Counted from the first letter of the stretch, positions 8,550 through 16,571 are shown. The stretch is DNA of 64,000 nt from Robertmurraya korlensis (GCF_023715225.1 NZ_JAMBNS010000004.1:281881-345880); one strand, 5' to 3'. A program made the numbers and translations. The notes: generated by a model not told the origin, from the sequence alone.

Positions 8550-9299
8550 ATGAAAAGCAATACAGGGGTAATACTAGGACGATTAATGCGCAACATCAAG
8601 CGCAGCCCGGATACGATTATTACGGTGGCAATTACGCCGATTATGATGATGCTGCTGTTTGTCTACGTATTTGGCGGCGCCATAGAGACAGGTAGCGACA
8701 ACTACGTCAATTATTTATTGCCTGGAATCTTGCTGATGGCTATCGCTTCTGGCGTCGCTTATACTTCCTTGCGGCTATTTAACGATGTAAAGAGCGGACT
8801 GATGGCGCGTTTCATTACCATGCCCATCAAGCGTTCATCGGTATTGTGGGCTCACGTGTTGACATCTCTTGTTTCCAATGCGCTTACTGTCGTGGTCGTT
8901 ATCCTCATCGCGCTCTTGATGGGCTTCCGTTCCAGTGCTGGTTTCCTGGATTGGGTCGCGGTAGCTGGGATACTCGGGCTGTTTACGCTGGCGCTGACAT
9001 GGCTGGCGGTGATTCCCGGATTGACAGCAGGGTCTATGGAAGGGGCGACAGCCTACTCGTATCCGCTGATTTTCCTGCCGTTTATCAGTTCGGCCTTTGT
9101 CCCAACCGAAACCATGCCTAAAATTGTCCGTACGTTCGCTGAGACCCAGCCCGTGACTTCAATCGTGAATGCGATTCGAGCCCTCTTGTATGAAGGGGCT
9201 GTTGGCAACGAAATCTGGATCTCGCTTGCCTGGTGCGTCGGTATTATGGTCATCGCTTACTTCTTCGCCAATAAAGCATTTAAACGACAGTTAGGGTAA
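8550..9299 (+). CDS. ABC-2 type exporter permease, DrrB-like
   Basis: A 249-residue membrane protein with about six hydrophobic helices and the ABC-2 signature region around SRL..., where the LPGILLMAIASG and PLIFLPFISSAFVP segments are typical of DrrB/YadH-type permeases. The ATG abuts the stop codon of the ATPase gene directly, so the two are translationally coupled and form a heterodimeric pair assembled as (ATPase)2(permease)2. It shares the G+C-rich composition of the two preceding genes. Confidence 0.91.
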   Translation: MKSNTGVILGRLMRNIKRSPDTIITVAITPIMMMLLFVYVFGGAIETGSDNYVNYLLPGILLMAIASGVAYTSLRLFNDVKSGLMARFITMPIKRSSVLWAHVLTSLVSNALTVVVVILIALLMGFRSSAGFLDWVAVAGILGLFTLALTWLAVIPGLTAGSMEGATAYSYPLIFLPFISSAFVPTETMPKIVRTFAETQPVTSIVNAIRALLYEGAVGNEIWISLAWCVGIMVIAYFFANKAFKRQLG

Positions 9300-9323
9300 G
9301 GTTATTAACGTAAGGAACTTTAG

Positions 9324-9359
9324 ATTACATTTTGTTGGAATGTAATTCATAGTTTTTTC
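9324..9359 (+). terminator. Terminator of the exporter operon
   Basis: ATTACATT (9324-9331) pairs with AATGTAAT (9339-9346), followed shortly by a TTTTTT tract. It is 25 bases after the permease stop. Confidence 0.6.
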
Positions 9360-9518
9360 AATTGAAGGAAGAAATTTCAAGGCGAGATATGGAAGAAGAA
9401 CTTCTAAGCACAAAGCTAGGATTTTTTCTCCCTATGTCTATGAAAAACCAATCTTATATAAATTAAAGCATAAAAGACTTCCTTACAAAAAGAGCATTGT
9501 TCTTGCACTCAATACCTA

Positions 9519-9565
9519 AAAAACGCCTGAACTTCCTAAGATGTAAAGGGAGGCAGGTGTTTTTG
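9519..9565 (+). terminator. Strong hairpin terminator
   Basis: AAACGCCTG (9521-9529) pairs with CAGGTGTTT (9554-9562) with further CTTCC/GGGAG pairing inside and a T tract. No intact gene lies just upstream, so it probably belonged to a lost gene. Confidence 0.65.
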
Positions 9566-9654
9566 GTGTTTTACTACATTAAAAATATTTATGGCGGTGT
9601 TTGGATAACATACTACCAAGTAGAATGATTATACTATTATCGGGAGGGGAAGGA

Positions 9655-9885
9655 ATGTCTGAATTAGAACCATTTGAATATGAAACAGGTACTGCCATTC
9701 GTGACTACGATATTATCGAAATTAAACCGACTGAAACTGGATACGAAGTAACATTAGATGTGAATTTAGACAGTGGTTATTCACTATCCAAAACAAAACT
9801 AGAAATTTCACAGGAAGATTTAGAAGGATATGAAACAAATGCAGTCGAAGAAGGAATTAAATATGCATTAGGATTTTTTAGTTAG
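9655..9885 (+). CDS. Small acidic hypothetical protein
   Basis: A 76-residue acidic protein (MSELEPFEYE...) with no membrane segment and predicted beta-strand rich content. The start at 9655 follows a very strong GGGAGGGGAAGGA ribosome binding site; the longer TTG start at 9601 lacks one. I do not recognise the family. It stands alone, followed by a terminator-like hairpin at 9966. Confidence 0.6.
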   Translation: MSELEPFEYETGTAIRDYDIIEIKPTETGYEVTLDVNLDSGYSLSKTKLEISQEDLEGYETNAVEEGIKYALGFFS

Positions 9886-9965
9886 GGAGCCATCCAGAGG
9901 GTCCAGACTATCCCAAGAAAGTCAGATGTATTTTGAATATGGTGAGGGTGCAAGAGTAGAAGAAA

Positions 9966-10050
9966 GGGTCGCTGCGGCGATCTTTTTTATTTATTGAGCT
10001 AACGATTGCGATATTTTCTTCCACAAAAGGGGAGGTTTATGGAATAGTTT
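9966..10050 (+). repeat. Hairpin terminator and dispersed-repeat copy
   Basis: GGTCGC/GCGATC hairpin (9967-9982) followed by TTTTTTATTTATTGAGCTAACG, then ATTTTCTTCC and GGGGAGGTTTATGGAATAG. The CTAACG and GG-GGTTTATGGAATAG phrases recur at several intergenic sites in this window (see 11783, 13922, 61625). Confidence 0.55.
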
Positions 10051-10139
10051 ATTCTATTTTCTATTTATATATTGAAAGATTGTTGGTACAATTTGGATAA
10101 ATAAATGGTTTATTTACTCAAAGGGTGAGAAATCAAATA

Positions 10140-10298
10140 ATGAAAACAAAGATAATGCTTAGTTCGTTAATTATCTTTATAGCTATCTTACTTAGTTTTA
10201 CTATGGGGAATGTAGTATCGATACTATCGTATTGGTTTTTATCAGCTCTATTAATTTACTATGTATTTCGTGAAAAAGATATTGAAGAAAAGGAATAG
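10140..10298 (+). CDS. Small membrane protein (52 aa), hypothetical
   Basis: ATG 10140 preceded by AAGGGTGAG opens a 52-codon frame encoding two hydrophobic helices separated by a short polar turn. It begins MKTKIMLSSLIIFIAILL and ends with a charged EKDIEEKE tail. The composition is typical of a real small membrane protein, not a chance ORF. Its function is unknown and no neighbour suggests one. Confidence 0.6.
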   Translation: MKTKIMLSSLIIFIAILLSFTMGNVVSILSYWFLSALLIYYVFREKDIEEKE

Positions 10299-10393
10299 AG
10301 CTTCTACAAACAGGGTCTTGATCTAAAGGATTATGGCCTTTTATTTTTGAGTGTACAAAAAAAAATTATTAAATTTATTCAGGACGTGGTTAA

Positions 10394-10885
10394 ATGAGTT
10401 CATATATGTTTATAGCAACAAATTATGAAATACCAAAAGTAGATAATACAAAGGCCAAATATATTACTGTGCAAGAGGCTATTGATTTAGGAATAAAACC
10501 ACATGAGTTAATACCATGGGAGGAGATGGACCCTAATGCCCAAATATTATTTGTTGAAAATGAAGACGATTTAGGTGAATTGGTCATCTCGAAAGAAACA
10601 TCTTTTGGAGTTTGTGGGTATACAAGTTATTCATTCGTTTATGAAGTGAATTTTGTATTTTCAGAATTAAGGGCAAAGCAATTACTAGAGTATCTAAAAG
10701 AAAATCTTAGAGAAGGACAGATATTAGAATTATGGAGAGTCTGGATTGGTCATGACGATGATAAAGTAAATATTCCATTTACTAGTTGTAGGTATGAAGA
10801 ATTATCTCTAAATCATCTGATACAATTGTATAATTGGAAGCATGCAGAATATAAAGTGCAAGATTGTTTAGTAATAGAAAAATAA
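10394..10885 (+). CDS. Hypothetical protein (163 aa)
   Basis: A soluble 163-residue protein with several Trp/Tyr-rich strands and a WIGHDDDKVNIPF segment near residue 116. No signal peptide or membrane helix is present, and I cannot name the family. Codon use and the intact length suggest a real gene. The RBS (AGGACG) is weak. It lies in the accessory stretch of single-gene units. Confidence 0.65.
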   Translation: MSSYMFIATNYEIPKVDNTKAKYITVQEAIDLGIKPHELIPWEEMDPNAQILFVENEDDLGELVISKETSFGVCGYTSYSFVYEVNFVFSELRAKQLLEYLKENLREGQILELWRVWIGHDDDKVNIPFTSCRYEELSLNHLIQLYNWKHAEYKVQDCLVIEK

Positions 10886-10975
10886 CAATATAAATAACAC
10901 TTATATAATAAACGCTGATCTTTGACAGCTTGGATAGTTATGTCTATACCTTAATTTCTCTCGGAGCTGAACATT

Positions 10976-11361
10976 ATGAAAATAATAATTAGGATTACAA
11001 CATTCATAATCTTTTGTATCTACTAGCAGTACTGACAAAACTTATTTTATTTAAATATCTACCATTACACGAGGTATTCAATCATCTTGATTTTACTTTT
11101 AATCAATATCAGTGGAGGTCAAGTAATTTTATACCATTTAAAACAATATTCTTTTACTTGTTCCTGGCAGACATAAACTTGAGTATTAGAATTGAAAACT
11201 TAGCTGGAAACATACTCGGTTTTGTACCATTCGGTTTTCTTGTCCCTATACTAACAAGGAAATTTTTGAACACAAAGTCAATAATTAAAGCAACTTTTGT
11301 TCTAAACTTAACTTATGAATTCTATCGTACATTTAATTATTCAAAAGGGCAGCTGCCGTAA
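10976..11361 (+). pseudogene. VanZ-like membrane protein, frameshifted and truncated
   Basis: ATG 10976 begins MKIIIRITTFIIFC and runs into a stop near 11022. One frame over, from 11014, the sequence continues LYLLAVLTKLILFKYL and then SNFIPFKTI..., ENLAGNILGFVPFGFLVP. This is the VanZ-family core (asn-phe-ile-pro-phe, then glu-asn-x-x-gly-asn). The last expected helices are replaced by an unrelated short tail after LTYEF. VanZ proteins confer low-level teicoplanin resistance or are of unknown function. Both the frameshift near 11015 and the missing C-terminus argue for a broken gene. Confidence 0.7.
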
Positions 11362-11388
11362 CCAAACTTGTCTTATATGCATCTTCTA
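11361..11388 (+). promoter_or_regulatory. Possible sigma-K promoter
   Basis: AC (11361-62), 17 bases, then CATCTTCTA (11380-11388), one mismatch from the sigma-K -10 pattern CATAnnnTA. It is placed about 10 bases before the RBS of the next gene. Only suggestive. Confidence 0.35.
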
Positions 11389-11412
11389 TTAAAATAAGGA
11401 GGTGTAACGTAT

Positions 11413-11718
11413 ATGCCATGTGTTCGGGATGATTTAGTTCAACCAGTCTGCTTAACAATTGTCTACAATATTTACACTGGAGCTCTTATATCTTCGACAC
11501 TTGAATGTGGTGAGTGTACTGAAGGTACTGAATTTGACTTTGAAACAAAAAACCTTACTATTAGAGTGCCGTTTGCTGTCGAGGGAATCCTTACAATTAA
11601 TGACAATTTCCAAGCGAGTTGTGTTACAAAAAATGTGTTTCTAAGCCCCCCTCAGAACCCTCAGCAGCCGATAATAATACAGGATAAAAAAGACAAAGAA
11701 AAAAAGAAAAAGAAGTAG
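11413..11718 (+). CDS. Small Cys-containing protein with Lys-rich tail, possibly spore-associated
   Basis: A 101-residue protein beginning MPCVRDDLVQPVCLTIVYN with five Cys residues in the first 75 positions and a C-terminal run of alternating Lys/Asp/Glu ending in KKKKKK. The RBS AAGGAGGTG is strong. The central region looks like short beta strands. I do not recognise the family. Cys content, the charged tail and a sigma-K-like promoter suggest a spore coat or exosporium protein, but this is inference. Confidence 0.6.
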   Translation: MPCVRDDLVQPVCLTIVYNIYTGALISSTLECGECTEGTEFDFETKNLTIRVPFAVEGILTINDNFQASCVTKNVFLSPPQNPQQPIIIQDKKDKEKKKKK

Positions 11719-11782
11719 AGGTTAACGCAAATCTTAAAAAACTTTTTATTAAGGGTAACAAACTTGATTTAAAAGTTTTAAT

Positions 11783-11861
11783 TTAACTAACCGGGGCGAT
11801 TCTTCAATAATGGAGGATCGCTTTTTCTTATTCGACTAACGGGGAAGTTTTATGGAATAGG
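11783..11861 (+). repeat. Dispersed hairpin repeat with terminator
   Basis: CTAACCGGGGCGATTCTTC, a short loop, then GGAGGATCGCTTTTTCTTATT forms a hairpin with a T tract. It is followed by CGACTAACGGGGAAGTTTT and ATGGAATAGG. This is the clearest copy of the intergenic unit also found at 13922, 15605 and 60942, and it probably terminates the upstream gene. Confidence 0.7.
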
Positions 11862-11913
11862 AATTTGAGATAGTTTACAATTATTTCATATTTTATAATA
11901 TTAAGGAGAAGCT

Positions 11914-12792
11914 ATGCGACTAGTAAATGGCGAATATAAACAATACATAAATGGTGTGGAACACTGGGTAAAAATTGAGGGTGCAGAGAATCACACTACT
12001 CCTTTGGTAATTATTCATGGAGGTCCTGGAGGGAATTTATATTCTTTTGAACGTACTACAGGTCCTCTACTATCAAAAAATAGGACGATTATATATTATG
12101 AACAACGGGGTTGTGGAAGAAGTGGAAGTCCTGATTCTAAAGATGCCTTCACTTCTCAAGATTTAATAACAGATTTTAATGACATTCATGAATGGATAGG
12201 TTATGAAAAAGTAGACTTGTTTGGATACTCTTTTGGTGGTGAGTTAGCACTAGAAATTACTCATGCATTGCCTAGCAAAATAAATAAAGTAATCATTTCA
12301 AGCCCTAGCTTAATAGGTTTAAAAACTCAATTCCTCATTCAAATTGCAGGTTTTATGTCTATTGCAGATACAACATTCATATCAGTAATAGAACGTATAC
12401 TTGAAGAGCAAGGGACGATTGAAGAAAAATATTTACGTATTTGGAAAGCTGCAGATATATCAACTGTAGATCGGTTGTTTTTTGAGAACCAAGATCTTGC
12501 CAAAGAATACAGACGTTTAACTCAAGAGAGTAAAATGAACAATACTGGTCTTATGTTAAAAGCAATACAGAACAACCCACCTGTGATTCCTTTAATTGAT
12601 AGGTTAAGAGACATAACCCATGACATTTTAATAATCACTGGTGTTCACGATAGAAACTCTGGGATACCAATTTCCAACCTTATTCATAGACAATTGAATA
12701 ACAGCACCTTAATCCTCTTTAACAAAAGCGCTCACTTTCCTTATATCGAGGAATCTAAGCTGTTTCTTGAACAGGTTAACATCTTTCTATGA
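11914..12792 (+). CDS. Alpha/beta hydrolase, proline iminopeptidase-like
   Basis: A 292-residue alpha/beta hydrolase. The oxyanion region is HGGPGGN (about 35-41), the strand motif is YEQRGCGRSGSPD, the nucleophile elbow is GYSFGG (Ser about 107), and the late Asp and His are in ITGVHDRNSG and SAHFPYIEE. The HGGPGG motif is typical of proline iminopeptidase and related peptidases. It is a cytoplasmic, stand-alone gene between two repeat units, with AAGGAGAAG before the ATG. The natural substrate cannot be deduced. Confidence 0.85.
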   Translation: MRLVNGEYKQYINGVEHWVKIEGAENHTTPLVIIHGGPGGNLYSFERTTGPLLSKNRTIIYYEQRGCGRSGSPDSKDAFTSQDLITDFNDIHEWIGYEKVDLFGYSFGGELALEITHALPSKINKVIISSPSLIGLKTQFLIQIAGFMSIADTTFISVIERILEEQGTIEEKYLRIWKAADISTVDRLFFENQDLAKEYRRLTQESKMNNTGLMLKAIQNNPPVIPLIDRLRDITHDILIITGVHDRNSGIPISNLIHRQLNNSTLILFNKSAHFPYIEESKLFLEQVNIFL

Positions 12793-12960
12793 TTATTCAA
12801 CTAACGGAGCAGCATTCCTTTAATGAATGAAAATGAGGTTTGAACAAAAAAAGAACCTCTTGGTAGAATGAGAGAGTCCTATATCTGGCCAGCAAAAAAG
12901 GACAATCTCAAAGGTTACGGCTGGTTGTGTATAGTTACATTCTTATTTATCTTTTTTGTA
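12792..12960 (+). mobile_element. Remnant of an IS110-type element end inside a dispersed repeat
   Basis: TTGAACAAAAAAAGAACCTC then TTGGTA (12840-12865) closely matches the left end of the IS110 element at 63605 (TTGAACAAAAAAGAGCC, TCTTGGTA). Both are preceded by the same broken repeat phrase (GGAGC...CATTCCT). Downstream, GAGAGTCC and GGACAATCTC can pair, paralleling a GGGGTGTC/GACCCC pairing at the same place in the intact element. No transposase follows, so this is a solo end or deletion relic. Confidence 0.5.
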
Positions 12961-12977
12961 TCCATCCAGGTTTTCTT

Positions 12978-13066
12978 TTTGAAGTAAAGGCGGCATTGAT
13001 TCTAAAAGGATTAATGCCCTTTGTTATGGAGACTATTATTGTAGAAAAGAGCAGGATTGTTTAACA
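12978..13066 (+). repeat. Dispersed hairpin repeat copy
   Basis: TTGAAGTAAAGGCGGCATTG, then ATTC...GGATTAATGCC forms a hairpin (GGCATTGATTC with GGATTAATGCC). It is followed by TATTGTAGAAAAGAGCAGG. It has the same layout as 13922 and 15605 with compensatory changes in the stem. Confidence 0.6.
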
Positions 13067-13119
13067 ATGGGGATTAACTTCAACGGTGTAAATTTCATAA
13101 TGATGGGAGTATTTTTTAG

Positions 13120-13911
13120 ATGTCAAACTACAAAGATGAAGAAATGCTAACAGGAGGAAATATCTCAACCGTATATCGTTCTGGAGATACTGTTCGTAGA
13201 AATTTAAAGCCAGACAGTACCAAAATTCACAAGCTATTAAAGCACTTGGAAAACAAGAGGTTCATTTATGCACCAAAGTTTTTAGGTATTGATGAAAAAG
13301 GTAGAGAGATCTTGTCATTTATTGAAGGAGAAGCTGGTAATTATCCTTTAAAAGAATATATGTGGTCTAATGATGTTTTAAAAGAAATAGCTAAGATGCT
13401 TTGTCTCTATCACGATTCTGTGAGTGATTTTCCAATGGAGGAAGGTTGGCAGTCAATAGATAACACTCCGCAACCATTTGAGGTCCTTTGTCATAATGAT
13501 TTCGCTATATATAATATTATTTTTAATCATAAACGACCAGTAGGTATTATAGATTTTGACGTTGCTGGACCTGGACCGAGACTTTGGGACATTGCCTATA
13601 CCCTTTACACTTGCGTTCCCTTAAGTAGGGTTTATCATTCTGAAACAGGTGAGGCAGTTTTTTATAATTCTTTAGACCACGCTGAACGCAAAAAACAAAG
13701 AATAAAATTGTTTTTTGAATCCTACGGGGAGGAATTGGAAGAAGGCTTTTTGGAGATGGTATTGTTGCGATTAAAAGGGTTATGTAAAACAATTGAAAGA
13801 AAAGCGAACGAAGGCGATCGTGCTTTTCTAAAAATGATAGATGAAGGACACCTTGAACATTATCAAAACGATATTGAATTCATTCGTGAACACGGAAAAG
13901 AGTGGATTTAA
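13120..13911 (+). CDS. Aminoglycoside phosphotransferase (APH)-family kinase
   Basis: A 263-residue APH/choline-kinase fold protein. The catalytic loop is CHNDFAIYNIIF (His125, Asp127) and the metal-binding motif is GIIDFDVAGPGP (Asp145), followed by the WDIAYTLY segment typical of the family. The N-lobe Gly-rich strand is TGGNISTVYR. Such stand-alone kinases may phosphorylate aminoglycosides, macrolides or small metabolites; the sequence alone does not decide. GGGAG precedes the ATG. It is flanked by repeat units on both sides. Confidence 0.85.
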   Translation: MSNYKDEEMLTGGNISTVYRSGDTVRRNLKPDSTKIHKLLKHLENKRFIYAPKFLGIDEKGREILSFIEGEAGNYPLKEYMWSNDVLKEIAKMLCLYHDSVSDFPMEEGWQSIDNTPQPFEVLCHNDFAIYNIIFNHKRPVGIIDFDVAGPGPRLWDIAYTLYTCVPLSRVYHSETGEAVFYNSLDHAERKKQRIKLFFESYGEELEEGFLEMVLLRLKGLCKTIERKANEGDRAFLKMIDEGHLEHYQNDIEFIREHGKEWI

Positions 13912-13921
13912 AGAGGAAAAG

Positions 13922-14014
13922 GTTTTGTTGAAGTAAAGGCGGCGATTCTTCCTTACGGGAGATCGCTTTTTCCTAGTTGTTGTTCTAAAGGATCAATTTT
14001 GTTGAATAAGAATA
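13922..14014 (+). repeat. Dispersed hairpin repeat with terminator
   Basis: TTGTTGAAGTAAAGGCGGCG, ATTCTTCC, a short loop, GGGAGATCGCTTTTTCC forms the stem and T tract ending the APH gene. It is followed by TAGTTGTTGTTCTAAAGGAT and TTTTGTTGAATAAGAATAG, a conserved second half of the unit. Confidence 0.7.
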
Positions 14015-14066
14015 GAAAGCCATTATGATACAATTGCTTAATACAGCTAGAAAAGGTGGCAGTGTT

Positions 14067-14762
14067 ATGACAATCAGATGGGATGAAATTACCTTAGATA
14101 ATTTAAGTGCTTTGGAAAAAGTATTTGAAATATATGATCGCACTTTTCCAATTGAAGTCCGTGAATCACATAATATATTTGAAAAAAGTTTACAGTACGC
14201 TAAAAATGAGAGGTTTAACAATTACCGATTTTTAGTTGGATTTGAAGGGGAGAAACTTGTTTCTTTTGCTACAGGACATTATTTTGTAGACGTAAATTCG
14301 GGTTTTATAGTTTATATAGTTACAAACCCTATGTTAAGGAGTAAAGGGGTCGGAACTCAAACTCTTTTAAAATTAGAAGAGTTATTAAACGAAGATGCAC
14401 TTTTAGCAGGTAATCCTTCACTTAAAGCACTCTTTTTAGAAACAGAAACAAAAGATATGGTACATACAGAGGAAGAAAAAGAAAATTGTATTAAAAGAGA
14501 TAGGTTTTTTTCAATGAATGATTTTAAGCGATTCCAAAAAATCGATTATTTACAACCACCATTACATTTAGGTGAAAATAATGTTCCATTAAATCTTTAC
14601 ATTAAATCTATACAAACAAGTAAGATCACTGAAGCAGAAATTGTTGAAGTAATTAGAGTTATTTTCAAGGAGAAATATTACTTAGTAAATGGAATACAAA
14701 AAGATATTCTTCACCGTTGTCTGGAGGAGATGGGATTAAAAAGGCAGGAAGTAGTTTTTTAG
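14067..14762 (+). CDS. GNAT-family N-acetyltransferase
   Basis: A 231-residue protein with a GNAT core in its first half: FLVGFEGEKLVSFATGHYF (strands 2-3), VYIVTNPMLRSKGVGTQTL (motif A with the acetyl-CoA loop RSKGVG) and an LFLETET strand. The C-terminal ~90 residues are an extension of unknown role. ATG 14067 follows AAGGTGG; the longer start at 14025 is less likely. The substrate is unknown. Confidence 0.8.
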   Translation: MTIRWDEITLDNLSALEKVFEIYDRTFPIEVRESHNIFEKSLQYAKNERFNNYRFLVGFEGEKLVSFATGHYFVDVNSGFIVYIVTNPMLRSKGVGTQTLLKLEELLNEDALLAGNPSLKALFLETETKDMVHTEEEKENCIKRDRFFSMNDFKRFQKIDYLQPPLHLGENNVPLNLYIKSIQTSKITEAEIVEVIRVIFKEKYYLVNGIQKDILHRCLEEMGLKRQEVVF

Positions 14763-14879
14763 TTCTTATAGAACAATCGTTGCAGGTTTATTGAATAAAG
14801 ATTTTTATATTAAAGGGGAATATCCCTTAAATCTAGAACTATTGTGAGGAGTGAGTTTGTTTAAATTGAGGTGTATACA

Positions 14880-15599
14880 ATGGGGAATATAAAAAAGTTA
14901 GAGCCAATAGAAGCAGCAAAACAGTTTATCAATGAACGTTTTCCTTATTGTCAGGGAGCTATACTAGCTGGGAGTGTTGTGCGGGGAGAGCATACGGAAA
15001 CATCTGACCTTGATATTGTTATATTTGATAAGAATCTTAATAGATCATACAGAGAGTCGTTAGTAGGATTTGATTGGGCTATAGAGGCATTTGTACATAA
15101 CCTAACCTCGTACAAGGAATATTTTAAGATAGATTCTGATAGAGCGAGACCATCACTAGCTAGAATGGTTTCAGAAGGGATCGTCCTAAAGGATGTTGGT
15201 ATTATTGATTCAATTAAAAAAGAGGCTAATGAAATATTAATTATGGGTCCAGAATTATGGTCAATGGAAACGATTAATACAAAGCGTTATTTTATCTCGG
15301 ATGCTCTGGCTGATTTTAAAGGGAGTTCTAACCGAGCAGAAGATATTTTTATAGCAAATACACTAGCTGATTTAACGAGTGAGTTTGTATTAAGAAGTAA
15401 CGGTAAATGGATAGGTGCCTCAAAGTGGATCGTTCGATCATTAATAGAATTTGACAAGGACTTTACAACTCGTTTTGTCGAAGCATTTGATACTTTTTAT
15501 AAGACTGGTACCAAAGGACAAGTTATACAATTGGTTGAAGAAGTTTTGCAGCCATATGGTGGTCTGCTGTTTGAGGGTTTTTCCTTGGGCAAAAGTTAA
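14880..15599 (+). CDS. Nucleotidyltransferase-domain protein
   Basis: A 239-residue protein with the minimal polymerase-beta nucleotidyltransferase motif: AILAGSVVRGEH followed by SDLDIVIF, that is GS...DxD with Asp44 and Asp46 binding magnesium. A helical C-terminal domain follows. Antibiotic adenylyltransferases and MNT-type antitoxins share this motif. Length and isolation fit a stand-alone enzyme. ATG 14880 is preferred over GTG 14871 because the GAGGTG is then correctly spaced. Confidence 0.8.
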   Translation: MGNIKKLEPIEAAKQFINERFPYCQGAILAGSVVRGEHTETSDLDIVIFDKNLNRSYRESLVGFDWAIEAFVHNLTSYKEYFKIDSDRARPSLARMVSEGIVLKDVGIIDSIKKEANEILIMGPELWSMETINTKRYFISDALADFKGSSNRAEDIFIANTLADLTSEFVLRSNGKWIGASKWIVRSLIEFDKDFTTRFVEAFDTFYKTGTKGQVIQLVEEVLQPYGGLLFEGFSLGKS

Positions 15600-15604
15600 T
15601 TACT

Positions 15605-15695
15605 TAAACAAACGGGGCATTAATCCAAGAAGGATTAGTGCTTTTTAATGTTTAATTCTTATTGTAGAAAAGAAGCAGTTTTATGAAATAAGTGT
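15605..15695 (+). repeat. Dispersed hairpin repeat with terminator
   Basis: AAACAAACGGGGCATTAATCC and GGATTAGTGCTTTTTAATG form the stem (GCATTAATCC/GGATTAGTGC). It is followed by AATTCTTATTGTAGAAAAG and AAGCAGTTTTATGAAATAAG. The stem sequence differs from 13922 but pairs equally well. Confidence 0.7.
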
Positions 15696-15738
15696 TAATC
15701 AAACATATGGTAAAATTAGGGTAGAGGAGGGGGCATAT

Positions 15739-16011
15739 ATGAATATTAGAGAGTATATAGGTAAAAACCACGAACATTCTTCTTTTGATTTTAATGTTCA
15801 TCAAGTTGAATATTACTTCATTTGTAACCTTATTAATGGACTAAATAATAATGGATCACCAACTAATCCTGACAGTCACCAAGTGGGAATTGAATGGGTT
15901 CAAATTAACGATTTACTAGATTATAGAATATATCCGAAGGAATTAAGAAGATACATAGTAAGATATTCTAGGAATGAAAAATCTCCTGTTTATTTGGGAG
16001 ATATAAACTAG
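15739..16011 (+). pseudogene. Nudix hydrolase, C-terminal half only
   Basis: Ninety residues (MNIREYIGKNHEHSSFDFNV...HQVGIEWVQINDLLDYRIYP...SPVYLGDIN; separate motifs) correspond to the second half of a common Bacillus Nudix family. The Nudix box that binds the metal is absent, so it cannot be catalytic. It begins abruptly at an ATG with a good upstream AGGAGG, so a truncated protein could still be made. Loss of the N-terminal half by deletion at a repeat boundary is plausible. Confidence 0.7.
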
Positions 16012-16045
16012 ATAAAGGGCGATTCTTCCATAATTAAATAAGGAG
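16012..16045 (+). repeat. Half copy of the dispersed repeat
   Basis: ATAAAGGGCGATTCTTCCAT followed by AATTAAATAAGG. It has the left arm of the hairpin unit but not the GGAGATCGCTTTTT right arm. Confidence 0.5.
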
Positions 16046-16052
16046 TTTAGCA

Positions 16053-16571
16053 ATGGAAAAGTGGGATTTATTTGATAAGCATCGTAATAAAATAGAGAAA
16101 CAAATAACTCGTGGAGATGAAATGACACCAGACGAGTTTCATTTAGTGGTACACGTATGTATATTTAATTCAAAAGGTGAAATGCTTATTCAGCAGCGTC
16201 AGCCCTTTAAGCAAGGATGGTCGAACCTTTGGGATATCACCTGTGGTGGTAGTGCAGTTGCAGGCGATACAAGTCAGCAGGCTGCTTCAAGAGAGTTATT
16301 CGAGGAGTTGGGAATTCATTATAACTTTGAAAAGGTTCGTCCACAATTTACTATTAACTTTGAACGTGGCTTTGATGATTATTATTTAATTGAATATGAC
16401 TTGGATTTGAATGATTTGACGTTACAGACTGAAGAGGTGCAAGCAGCCAAATGGGCTTCTAAAGAGGAAATCTTAAAGCTAATCGAACTAAAACAATTTA
16501 TACCTTATTATGAAAGTATCATTACGTTTCTTTTTGAGGGCCGACATCATTATGGCTCTATTCGTCTTTAA
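16053..16571 (+). CDS. Nudix hydrolase (YfcD/IPP isomerase-like branch)
   Basis: A 172-residue Nudix protein of the group that starts with a short N-terminal strand (MEKWDLFDKHRNK) and contains EMLIQQRQPFKQGWSNLWD. The Nudix box is readable as GSAVAGDTSQQAASRELFEE followed by LGI. The first conserved Glu of the consensus GX5EX7REUXEEXGU is Asp here, while the RE...EE core is intact. It probably hydrolyses a nucleotide or other diphosphate; the substrate is unknown. AAGGAG precedes the ATG. Confidence 0.85.
   Translation: MEKWDLFDKHRNKIEKQITRGDEMTPDEFHLVVHVCIFNSKGEMLIQQRQPFKQGWSNLWDITCGGSAVAGDTSQQAASRELFEELGIHYNFEKVRPQFTINFERGFDDYYLIEYDLDLNDLTLQTEEVQAAKWASKEEILKLIELKQFIPYYESIITFLFEGRHHYGSIRL

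Larger units (their letters stand above)
9300..9654. other. 355-bp intergenic region with two terminators
   Basis: Apart from the two hairpins listed separately, there is only an unassigned open frame (9415-9519) that ends in a stop codon and has no credible start. No promoter was clearly seen before 9655. Confidence 0.4.

Noticed and set aside
9415..9519. Open frame ending YKLKHKRLPYKKSIVLALNT
   Set aside because: No start codon or RBS and no recognised family; may be a relic but not supportable.
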